From NCBI GenBank assembly GCA_015478945.1, contig JABUQX010057244.1:1-30284 (forward strand): a stretch of DNA of 30,284 nucleotides. The letters are read 5' to 3'. The notes under the pieces were generated by a model. The model made no database searches. It worked only from the letters and a program-made list of their open reading frames with translations, and was not told the DNA's origin. Within the stretch, counting starts at the first letter, position 1. Each line of letters starts with the position of its first letter. Positions 9,781 to 20,536 of this stretch are shown piece by piece. This DNA is from Trachelipus rathkii (Eukaryota; Arthropoda; Malacostraca; Isopoda; Trachelipodidae). Made by a program: the position numbers and the translations under genes.

Positions 9781-10712
9781 AACATTACCTATTTCTTGAA
9801 ATTAACGAGCACATTTGTAGTATATCTTTTTCTTTCATATTATTTATTTCTATCTTTTATTATTTATTTTGCAACTCCCACAACTCTTCTAAGTTTTTGC
9901 TTTTTTAGTTCATTTAAGAACTAAATTGATGGCATTTAAAAGTTAAAAATATAAACATTACAATCTAATAAGTATCCAAAAAAAGATTTTAGTTAGAGTG
10001 TATTCGAATAAAATATATGTTGTAGTTTAGTTTATCTTGTATGGAAGACAATATAGTACCAATAGAACGTAAAGAGGATTGATAGTTATTATAGAAATAA
10101 CATTAAAAACTATATACCAAGTTTTATTATTTATTCATTAGTTAATTTTTATATATATGATATTATAAATAATTAATATAACTTATTCCATAATTATGTT
10201 ATTTTTCATTTATTATATAATTAGAGGTAGAGGATATGAAAGACAAGGCAGAGAATGGAGGAGGAGATCAGGGCAGTAGAGAGAGAGCAGTAGAGACGGT
10301 AAATGTATGAGAGAAGGATGATGATGGTAGTGAGAGAGAATGACATTTAAGATATAATTCACACACTCTTTGAATCCATTTGGTAATAAACTTATGCAAT
10401 TTTAATACAAATAACCTGAATAGTACTCTATAATAGAAGATAAGGAGCGGTGCCATTGATAAGAGATTAGAAGTTACGATGTACAAGAGTAAGCGAGTAG
10501 GCAAGAGTGATAGGTAGACCGTACAGATGGGACGTATGACCGTAGTTAGTGAGGGGACGACGACGAAGTAAGACAAGAGTATACGCAGAGACCGAGGAGC
10601 CATGAAGTGAGTAAAGAGAGCGAGCAGACGAGTAGCGACCATAATTTCATACTAGATAACTATATCAATCAAAGTGACATTCCTTTATCAGATCTATTTT
10701 TGAGAACGATCC
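9781..10712. other. No supported gene; GA-rich stretch
   Basis: AT-rich to about 10200, then a purine-rich plus strand (25 G against 4 C in 10261-10320). The 124-codon minus frame at 10268-10642 is pyrimidine-driven and not accepted as a gene. Confidence 0.5.
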
Positions 10713-10781
10713 ACCAAATTTTTTCATAGACAACATAGAGGGGGTCACCCTTTCGTTATCATCAGCTCCGGTGCTCCGGTG
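10713..10781. repeat. Direct repeat copy 1, with CTCCGGTG x2
   Basis: The 49 bases at 10733-10781 are identical to 11010-11058; the preceding 20 bases match with small indels. The copy ends in two tandem CTCCGGTG units. The offset between copies is 277 bp. Confidence 0.95.
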
Positions 10782-11025
10782 AAACAAATATGCTAGAAAC
10801 AGTACATTTTGTTTTATTGTAGAACGAAATCTTACTGCATCTTTGGAAAGACTTTACTACTTTATATCTATCATTAAATAAGTGCATGTGTACCAGTATG
10901 GGCTTAACTGCTTCAGGGCAACCGATACAATACCCAGAGGCCCTAGTCATACGCTCATTTTCTCTATACATAGGCCTATAACATTTAGGTGACCAATTTT
11001 TCATAGAAAACATAGAGGGGGTCAC
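10762..11025 (-). CDS. Unassigned 87-codon frame between the direct repeats
   Basis: The frame opens inside repeat copy 2 and stops inside copy 1, so it is exactly the segment the repeats enclose. It starts with GTG; the first ATG is a few codons in. The frame actually stays open for about 20 codons upstream through the CTCCGGTG units. The protein would be Cys- and Lys-rich with several CxxC-like spacings (for example YCIGCPEA) but matches no family I recognise. It may be an exon, a transposon fragment or chance. No promoter, polyA signal or convincing splice pair was seen. Confidence 0.2.
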   Translation of the reverse strand: MTPSMFSMKNWSPKCYRPMYRENERMTRASGYCIGCPEAVKPILVHMHLFNDRYKVVKSFQRCSKISFYNKTKCTVSSIFVSPEHRS

Positions 11026-11066
11026 CCTTTCGTTATCATCAGCTCCGGTGCTCCGGTGCTCCGGTG
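10992..11066. repeat. Direct repeat copy 2, with CTCCGGTG x3
   Basis: This is the second copy of the repeat at 10713-10781, with one extra CTCCGGTG unit (11059-11066). Together the pair brackets about 230 bp of otherwise unrelated sequence. It could be a tandem duplication in which only this part is conserved, or paired ends of a small element. Confidence 0.95.
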
Positions 11067-12613
11067 CATTGCGTTACGTATTTTAGTCACGGTAAAAAAT
11101 GTCCATGGAAACGAAAGCAGAATCGGTATAGGAATCACGGCTCGAAAACTGCGATTTCTTACGGTTATTGTAGATGAAAGGTCATCCAATTATTTTACTT
11201 TCACTAATTACTTCTCAATTTGATTGATTACATGTTAAGTAAATTTTCCGCGGGACTTCAAATGAATCGACGGCAATAGAGTCTAATACATTCTCTCTTG
11301 ACTACTCATATCTGAATCATATCTCGCAAGAGTAAGATTAATCTTCCCGAACTTTCTCCGCGAGTGCTGTCTTATGCTTCCCTCACGAAAAACCACTTTT
11401 TCCTTTGGTTTTCGTCACTTCAAATTGAACATGTGCTCTTCTTCTTTTCTGGGGCTAACCACATCGCTCTGCCCGTTCACCCGCATACAAAGGCTCTCAT
11501 CTCCCTGCACCGAATCAAATCTCATCCTAAATGGATAACCTAATGTGATAAGGCCGGCACCGAGTTACTTAAGGTACTTCACGATGCATTTCCTGCATGG
11601 TTTTTTATAATATTTTTCTCTCTAAACTCTATTATATCTTCTCGTAATCTTATAGTCTTCTCTTTCCTATTTTTAGTTCTTTTTTCTTTTGTTTTCTTAC
11701 GGGGTTTTAACTTGTATTCCTTCAGGCGAGTTTCCTTTTGTGTTCGTCGAATATCAGTTTTGTGCGCGTGCCAAAGAACATATCGCCCGCAATGGCTTCT
11801 CTCTCCAACTATGTTGTACAGAGCGAGAAAACCACTACTCGGTCACGTCACATTTTCGCACACAGACACAAACTCTTACACTGCCGCTTTCTGTCGTCCA
11901 CTGCTGAAAAGCTACTACCCTAATTCCCCCACGGAGCGTCTAAACAATAACTTCGAGCACCGGTCACATCAATCTCCAAGTAGAGATTTGAGAATGTCCT
12001 CTTAAGCATATAGCATTATTAAGTTTGAAATATACATTATCCACTAAGATGATCATTTGCAGAAAAAGGCGATCTGTTACTGGCACTCCAGAGACACTTA
12101 AATAATTATCTTTTTATTAACACAATAGAGCTCACTTTTGAAGGCTACTCAATCGCTGACTACACCAGTCCCCAAAAACCTATGGGTTAATGCATCTACG
12201 CACCTAGAGAGCCACACCTCAACACCCCCTCCCCAGAACCTAACATGATTATCCTACGGCTCCTTTAAAATTGCTCACTTACCAATTCCCATAGCGTCTA
12301 TATCCCGGTTCTAATTAACGTCGTTCCAAGTATTTAGCCAGAAAGGATCACATCGGGAAATCAAAGACCAATGTTCTTTTCCTACACGAAATGGACTGCG
12401 AGCGCAAGACGAGCAGTTTTTCTACCCGACACCCCAGAAGCATGGTTTTGTCAAAAGGACCTCTACCGACCACTTGTCACTCACCTCTACAAGTAGAGCC
12501 CCTCAGCAAACTGTCACCACAATGCACCCTTTAACACCAGCCTCCCCTATGAAAATATCAGTAAATCTTTGGTATTTATTTCTTTCTCCCTTTCGTAGAA
12601 GAGGGCCACCTTT
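11067..12613. other. No gene seen; plus-strand C excess
   Basis: Mixed sequence that becomes increasingly C-rich over G. Three overlapping plus frames near 11690-12005 cancel each other as evidence and resemble no family. Confidence 0.5.
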
Positions 12614-13655
12614 TCATCTTATGGGACACCTACCTCGCTCGCGATTTGGGATCCAAGCCTCTAAGATTTCAAAATATTCTTTTTGTTTATTAACTAGTTC
12701 ATCACAAACGTCCCGGAATCTATATAAATTATGGTACAAATATATACACGTACCCGGCTTTACCTCATTTGCCTCACACCAATCACAAATAAGAATTAGA
12801 TCACTGCGTACCATTATCTACTATTTCGAAGAGGGTTAATAACATCCCTTTCCTCAATGAAATTATTTTCCTTAGCGGAGTATATAAAGCAGAACATACA
12901 TTCATCACCATATTTGCGAAGGTCAAAGTACTGAACCCGAGTTAGTGTTCAATGGGGTCCTTATTAAGAACTTATCCATGATATCGTGTACGCATGCCCC
13001 ATTTCTATAAATCGTAGTAGAATCAGGTCCTCCGCGCCACGCACGAGCTACTTGAGCTTTATTAAATCGACGCAATTGTGAAAAAAGCTCCAAGTTAGTT
13101 TGCAATTATGTGGTGCTTTTCCTTCTTTTCGCGACAATAATAGGCACAGCTCCCCTCTTTGACAACCTCCAATGCAACCACGCCAACCCTCTGGAGTTTG
13201 TAGGACATTCTCGATTTTGTCCATCGTTCCATTACCTGTATTTTCCTAGACCAAGGAATCCGTATATACAAACTGTCTCCCATCACTTTCTAACAGCCTG
13301 CGCTTGTGGCTCCATATCGGCGCATTAATTTGCGCCTATGAAGGGGATCACTTCGAACTATAATATCTCAACACCCAACCGGTTCCTCTCAAAGTAGGTG
13401 CTACTTGCGCCGTTGGAGTGGTTGGTGACGCAACAACGTATCACAAATAAACAATACGAACTTTGATCGGCATGCAGGATAATTGCAGAATGTACTCTCG
13501 AAAGTCTCTCTAGCACTCATTCCCAACCTCTGTGTCCAGTAGAGCGCGAAATACCTCATGAATTTCAACCAAATCCCTTTTGTTTTGGTCTCAACGGTAA
13601 GATTCCTACAGAGTAGTAAAGCAATAATGCTACCATCCAAAATCTTTTTTATCAT
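12614..13655 (-). other. Run of unassigned minus-strand open frames
   Basis: Four frames of 60 to 84 codons follow one another on the minus strand: 13655-13401, 13286-13095, 13105-12923 and 12814-12614. Their translations have balanced, charged composition (for example ICDWCEANEVKPG and FNKAQVARAWRGGPDS), unlike the low-complexity frames elsewhere. They are in different frames, have no convincing splice links, and match nothing I recognise. A decayed gene or element is possible. The strong C-over-G bias of the plus strand here also lowers stop-codon frequency, so chance cannot be excluded. Confidence 0.15.
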
Positions 13656-16600
13656 TCCAGTAATTTAATTTACCATACACGCAATACTAAGAAAAGTAAG
13701 TCGTACTCATTCTACATACCTTGATTCACAAAATTCCAAGACGCCCTATCGACCCTCACAACTGTGATCTCATTAATGTCCGCTAGACACTACTTTATCA
13801 CACTTTTAGATCTTTCAACCTTAATATCTCAAAACCTAGGCTATACTTACCTAGTAACAATGTAAACAGCAACACATCTCAATTCAACACAAATAGAAGT
13901 CTGTAATCAGGGAGTTCTCGAATTTAATTAATTTATATTTAATCAAAAATCATCAGTCCCACTTTCTCATTAGTTGGATTAGCACTATTTTGAGAACTTA
14001 TATTTTTTCATAATTATTAGATAAGAGGTATTATGTAGAAATATACTAAATTATCTATATCATTAAAGTGATTTGCGTCCATGTTTGAGTTCTTAACCCA
14101 TCTCACTATCGTACGTGTCGCTGTCTTTCTTTGCTAAATTATATAAGATCCTTTATAAAATCTTTAGTTCTTCTCTCTTTGAATAAAATCTTCATTCCAG
14201 TCCATTTCTGTGGTTCTTAATATTCGATCTGTAAATTTCATGAATATCATCTGTCTTTTTGTATTGAATTGTTCAAGCATATGCAATCTTCAATGTCTTT
14301 TAGGCCAACCAATGATTGGAACTTTCCTTTTATCCTTCTATATATATTGCTGATAATCACTAAACAGATAACCTAAATACTAATCTAAATTTATGTGCTC
14401 TACTCTATATGGCATCTATCCGCACCTAACCTCTTATACATCATACTTCGGGGATTCACATAACTCAAGTGCTTGCACACATGAGGTTTTGGTCTATAGT
14501 ATTATTTTGATGTTGCCTTCCAATTCGGAGGAGTTTTCCGATCCTGTCTCAGCTCTGCGTCTTCAACATCCTGTTACACCTACATTAATTCAATCTATGC
14601 GCATGAGGTTATCCAGTCACTCACAATTATACAAACAACTAATATCTACTCATTACCTACAGCAATTCAGCCAATACATGTTTTAGATTTGCACTCTATT
14701 AATGATGTTTTTTTTGGTTTAATTCGTTGTTTTAATTATTCTTGGCTACTGTCTTTGATAGATATACTCCTTTTACATTTCTCTCTTTACAATAATTTGT
14801 TCTGTTTTCAAATTCTGTTCTGTCTGTTATCCCTTCCATACTATATAATTCGTTGCCAAGTATTTTTTCCTTCGATTAATTTTCTACTTCTCTCCTTGTT
14901 CAGTTCTTTGATGCGTGAATTTTTTATCTTATTACACCGAGATTCTATTCTCAAGAGCATGTTCAGCGTTTCTACACTTGTTCTACATATATACTTATGT
15001 AATTATGTCATTATCTTCCAATCCAAAATTATTCTGATTTCCGATTAAAAATCATGAACCACCGTTTATCTGTCTGTGCCTCTCCTCTACTTGGCGCATA
15101 CACGCTCTCAATATAAAATCACGAGCGCACCATTATTATATAGATGAGAGATTCCTCTTTTTTCTATTCGTCGCTTCTCTCTTTTATTATTCTGTAAACA
15201 CATCGTTCTCATTATAATGTTGTGATCAGAGGACTTAAGGGGCTTGAGGTGCTAATTACACATCCAAATAACTATGGGCGAACACCATTCCAGGGCCTCT
15301 TAATCCATACTAATGTCGCGCTCCTCTAGTGCACAAAAAACTTCAACAAAGCTATATGTACTTTAAAATTATATCTATATATACACTATTTATTTAGTCT
15401 CATATATTACATGACATTTCGTAATATAACATGTTTCACTGATTTATAAAAGAAAATAACAATCCATAGTATACATAGTTTATAAGTATTAATGGTCTAA
15501 TAATTTATCCTGCGACAAGGATGTATTATAGAAGGAAAGAGACTATAAATACTATTAGCGAATAATCTAACCGACCTTTTCACTCATCGCGATGTGACAA
15601 AATGCCTATATACTAATAAATAATTCACTGGACTATTAAAATAAAAGTAATAAAATATCATGGTGATAGTTAAGAGTATAGTAAGCTACATTCCATACAA
15701 TAAATTATAATATGCATAGATAATATATATAAAAAAAATATATATCCTAATACTTATTAAGTCACCATAATATATAGTTAATTTTTTCGTTTTTTGCTGT
15801 TCGTTCGTCTGCTCCTATCGCTCTCTTTCATACTAACAGCCTTAGCAGGACATAGCGACAGCCCTCGATGGATTGCATGATCCGTCCTCTATCACCCTAC
15901 ACATTTCCCTATGATATGGACTCTATCGGTAAAGGATGGAGCGCGACTTAGTGCTGACAAGTAGAAGTTGCCCTTTAGAACACATATAGCTCGCTGCGTG
16001 TCTACTTGATACAATTTATATTATATCATCATATTTCTTGTCTACATGTGATTGGATGGTGTAGGCGTTCTACAAGTAAGAAGTAGTTCTTAACATTTGT
16101 CATTATCACTAATAGAACTTTATATGAACGAAGAAAAAGCGCCAAACGACAAACTTTTTAGCTTTCCCATACAACCTACTTTAGAGAAGTGCAGCTGCTC
16201 ATCAATATTCCATTATCAGACCAACAGAATGGGTAACACACCTATCCTACCAGCTTATCCTGTAGTCTTATCCCACAACCATGCATAGACAATCTGTTCT
16301 TAATGCCCTTCTCCAGCTAATTTCATTATCATACTTTATTTACAGTAGATGTTCCTTTGTACCATAGGAGTCTAACTACATCCTTTGCCTCTTTCACTAA
16401 CTTGATCTTTCCTTTCTACAGATGCTTTTAATATATCCTTTGGTCGAGAACTCCTGTTACATATACTTTTTGTAACTATAGTGTGATATGGTCTGATATT
16501 TTAATGTGTTTTTGTCGCCGGGTTCTAATTATCTAGTTCCTTCGGTATGTGGAGGTGAGGTCAAATCTGATTATTGGGTCTACAATTATTTATTGGATTT

Positions 16601-17315
16601 ATAAAGACCTAATATTATTCATAATTACACTAATTATATATATATAATACATATAAAACTACCTATAATAATATATAATACAATTAAATATTCAAATCAT
16701 CAGCAATAAATAATAATAACAAGAATAATTATGACAAGAAAAGTAATATTATCTAATTTAACTTCATTTGAAGTGACTCTTCCGGATTGCACAATACCCG
16801 TCCCATATCAAGTAAAACCTTGAGTATTACTAGATGCATACATGACATAAAAATTATCCAATATGCAATCATCAAATACTACCCGCAAAAATATCAATTT
16901 TTCATATAATTATCCTAGTTTATATATATATTACTACATTAAATTATTCTTATTATCATTATTATTATTATTAGTTATTATTGAGTCTTTAAATAATTAA
17001 CTAGATCTCTTAATCATTCTGTTTTAACATATTATGGCAAAAATATGCGCGAATTTGCCGATGCACGCATGACGATAGTAGAAAAAAATAAATGCCGATC
17101 TTGCCGATACTGATGATCAACTGAACGATTAATCGTCCCATCGACTGAATATATATATGAGTCTTATCTATATACTAGCCTATCCACTCCTATACCTACT
17201 TATGTTTACATAATATTTAGCAGTAGGAATTTATTTTTCTAGATATTACTTAGTAAGAGAGTTATATATCAAAACCTGAATCACACAAACGTTGCACTAA
17301 ACCTAACTCTAACCT
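13656..17315. other. No gene seen
   Basis: C/T-biased plus strand in many parts, with scattered short frames (14393-14686, 14689-15048, 16097-16288) that lack recognisable motifs. A short AT-rich stretch lies at about 16590-16760. Confidence 0.5.
17125..17136. repeat. 12-bp perfect palindrome beside TGCCGAT repeats
   Basis: ACGATTAATCGT is fully self-complementary. Three TGCCGAT copies lie just upstream, at about 17056, 17094 and 17102. Confidence 0.7.
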
Positions 17316-17418
17316 ATATGATATATATCACATACTATATATATATAAGATATATATATATTATATATATATATAGATATAACTATATATATAGTAACTA
17401 TATATAGCTATATATATC
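17316..17418. repeat. TA block with CTATATATAG palindromes
   Basis: TA-rich sequence with several short self-complementary units of the form CTATATATAG and TATAGCTATA. Confidence 0.85.
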
Positions 17419-19072
17419 CACATAGCACAAATATATTCTGATTATCATTCACCCTAATACAATCACTTACTTGAAATGTTATTAATATATGAAATATTAT
17501 TGAAAATTTAATTATCTTTTATCTCTAACATGGTTCACACTGCGTAATAGGAGATTTAATTTGAACACCTGATTCATCCTATTCGCACGTTAGACTGGCA
17601 AGCCTCACTTCTATTTTGCATATTCTTGTTGAGTTTATATAGCGTTAATTACTATTTGGAGCTGTATAGAATATAGTCTTACTATCTAATCAATGTACAC
17701 ATTTCCTCTTAGTGCCTGAAGTTATCTATCAGTTCATACCATAAAATTATTGCGATATAATTATCTTTATAAGAAAATAGTAATCATAATTAACGGGATT
17801 CATTCATCATAGCTAACGATAATATATACAAAAGAAATCATTTTGAGTATAAATTTCAGCTAATACTCCACATAACATATTCTTACCCTCATAGTGCCAT
17901 CAATATCTATATACGCCATATTAGCACATCACAGTCCGTTATATTGTTTATCCAATAAGAGCATATTAGTTATACATGAAAATAGAAACATAATATTACA
18001 TTATCTTTGACTATATAATAAGGCCCCATACCGTAAGTGAATTCAAGAGTCCACTCTACACATCCACACACTACCACACTCACCGGATACTAAGATGTTG
18101 TGAGCTAACTTCTCATCGTCACTATCGACATTTCAATCTCTCACTACGACGCGCTCCTTCCAGCACCTGATCAAACGCCTTCACTCTAACATCTTTCCTC
18201 CGCTCTTATCATTATATCTGAATTCGTAATGCATAGAGTAACAACTAGTACTCTTCAATCTGATTATCTCACTTCTTCTTTTGCGTTAATCTTGGAGATT
18301 TGTTCTCCTCATGAGCATAACCTTTGAGTTCTGTAACATACTATAAGCTCCTCTCCATTAGTTGTAGTTCAGTCTCATAAAACTATCTTTCCTTCAGCAT
18401 TTGTTCTTGTGTAGAGTTAAGGAATCTTCAATTTAATATGATCAAATGACCTTCTATTAGTTCAAATATCTTATTACATTTTGTCACGTTCTTCTTTTTT
18501 TAAAGTATAGTATTGCGAGACTATGTGTCTGAGCAGATTTCCCCATGACTCTAAAATTTTTTGCGTTGCCCCCATTCTGCATTATCTTGTAAAAGAGGCA
18601 TTTATCTTTTCTTGCTTTTGCTTATATAATACATCCCCTAAGATCTTTTCAGTCTTTGTTGGAGACAAACATCCAAATGCAAATATACTCATTCAGCATA
18701 AATCTCTAATTAATCTTTTGCCTACAGAATTATTCGCGACTTAAAAACATTGATCCCTAGTCATATATAGGAAGAATAGTAAGAAAATAAGTTAAGCCAT
18801 CGTCATCAATGGTTTCTCTTGAGAACGGATAGAATTACACATACACAAATTTAACATATCTCAATACTGGACTAGCCACTTGGCATTAACACTAGTCTTT
18901 AATACTTACATAATGATCATGCTTTACTTTAATATCGGTTGTCTCGTCATCAATTTGTAGATTGATAGCTACAGTCTACAATATACTTATACCCTTATTA
19001 AGTTGAATTTTTAAGGATATTCAGCTTGTTTCATGTTTGTCATATATGTGGCTAAAAAAAAGGGATTTTCAT

Positions 19073-19156
19073 ATGAGCATTTTTTTTTTTTCTGCATCAG
19101 TGATCTATATGTTACTTTTTTTGTCAAACTTATTGCAAATCGTAAAAAATGCTCAT
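19073..19156. repeat. 13-bp inverted repeat, 58-bp spacer
   Basis: ATGAGCATTTTTT (19073-19085) is exactly complementary to AAAAAATGCTCAT (19144-19156). Half of each arm is homopolymer, so significance is modest. Confidence 0.7.
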
Positions 19157-20063
19157 CAAACAAAAGGATATGCTTTTGCCATTAATTAACTCTATAATGC
19201 AAAAAGACTTCAGCGATATTATCCCATAACATTTTACTGAACTTAATAAAAAATAAATTTTTATTTCACATATAATTTATAACACAAGACAATTAGTGAA
19301 CAATCTGTAGAACTAATGTATATGTGAACGAGTGGGTCTGAACATTTTTGGCTGGAAACGTCATTCTCTAATAAATGACATATTACCGATATAATGAGAA
19401 CGCATTAATTATTGAAAAAACTGATCGTTTCACTGATATATGATGGGCCATACTACTAGTTTGTATACGAGCATAAACAATTTTATTTATTTAGGCACTT
19501 TTCAGTTTGGAGCATTAGAAAATGCGCACAAGCATATAAATCATATTTTCATAATTTTTCTAAATTAGCTATCATCAAATACTTTCAGGTCTAACATGAG
19601 ACTTTTTATCAAATCAGAGTTAAGACTGATAAATTTTTTTATTGAATTTAGAACTATCTACACCTAGAAAGAAGAGATTTTAGCAAATCACATGAAATAT
19701 TCCATGTAAACGTTTTTCATTTTTTTGGCATATAATATATATATACATCTAACTTTAAACCAAAATTTAATAACATGCCTATTTCTCAGCTTATAATTAA
19801 TATTCTAAATTACACCAAATGTATTTACATCATATGAGGTATAATTTAAATAAAAACACATAGTTATTTTGTTAGTAATTAAGCCCAACTCATATTGCCT
19901 TACTCGCCCATATTTAGGCCACAATACCCAACTACCTATTTTCACTTTTACTTCGACGCAAATAAATTAAACTTTCACGCTATTTATACCACAGAAAATA
20001 TAAGTTATCCCAAAGCATTGACATTTCACATTAGCCTAGTGAAATAACGTCATCACTCTGTAT

Positions 20064-20107
20064 GATACAGACAAAAATTTATAACTTCGATACAGGCAAA
20101 AATTTAT
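20064..20107. repeat. Imperfect tandem duplication, period 25
   Basis: A 19-base unit starting GATACAG (20064-20082) recurs at 20089-20107 with one A-to-G difference. Confidence 0.9.
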
Positions 20108-20507
20108 TTTCTTATCAAGCCATTACACGAAATTTTTCTAATATTTTATATAGAGACTCTTATTCATTCTAAATATCAGTTGGGATTTATATCGCTATGT
20201 CTGCCCTTTCAAAGTTATAATATCAGATCTAAGGATAAATTAAATCATTCAAATTTAGAAAGTCAAGTTGCAGTTTTGGCTTAATGTTTTGACTCTGAGA
20301 TGCTCTCTATACAATTATCCTCCCTACCCGGTCAACCTTATAACTTCACATTTGGATTTCTCATAACATAATCTTTAGAGAGTGATAGTTAAACTGTTTA
20401 ATGAAAGCACTTTTCATGAATCCTTTATAACGCATTCGTGCACCATCTTACGAGAAATCATCTCAATACGCCACTAATCACCTTGCATACTCACACCTTC
20501 TCCCACC

Positions 20508-20536
20508 TTATATAAATTTAGCTTAAATTTATATAA
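20508..20536. repeat. Perfect 13-bp-stem hairpin, 3-nt loop
   Basis: TTATATAAATTTA, loop GCT, then the exact complement TAAATTTATATAA. It is the tightest hairpin found in the right half of the window. Confidence 0.9.

Noticed and set aside
10268..10642. 124-codon minus-strand frame, the longest apparent hydrophobic protein
   Set aside because: The coding strand is strongly pyrimidine-rich, which removes stop codons and forces Leu/Ser/Phe/Thr; there is no family resemblance, conserved motif or splice evidence.
11689..12005. Three overlapping plus-strand frames
   Set aside because: Three open frames over the same bases indicate stop-codon depletion and not coding; no motif in any frame.
17296..17316. 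AACCTAACTCTAACCTA as a second telomeric site
   Set aside because: Only two or three imperfect units, within chance expectation for AT-rich sequence.
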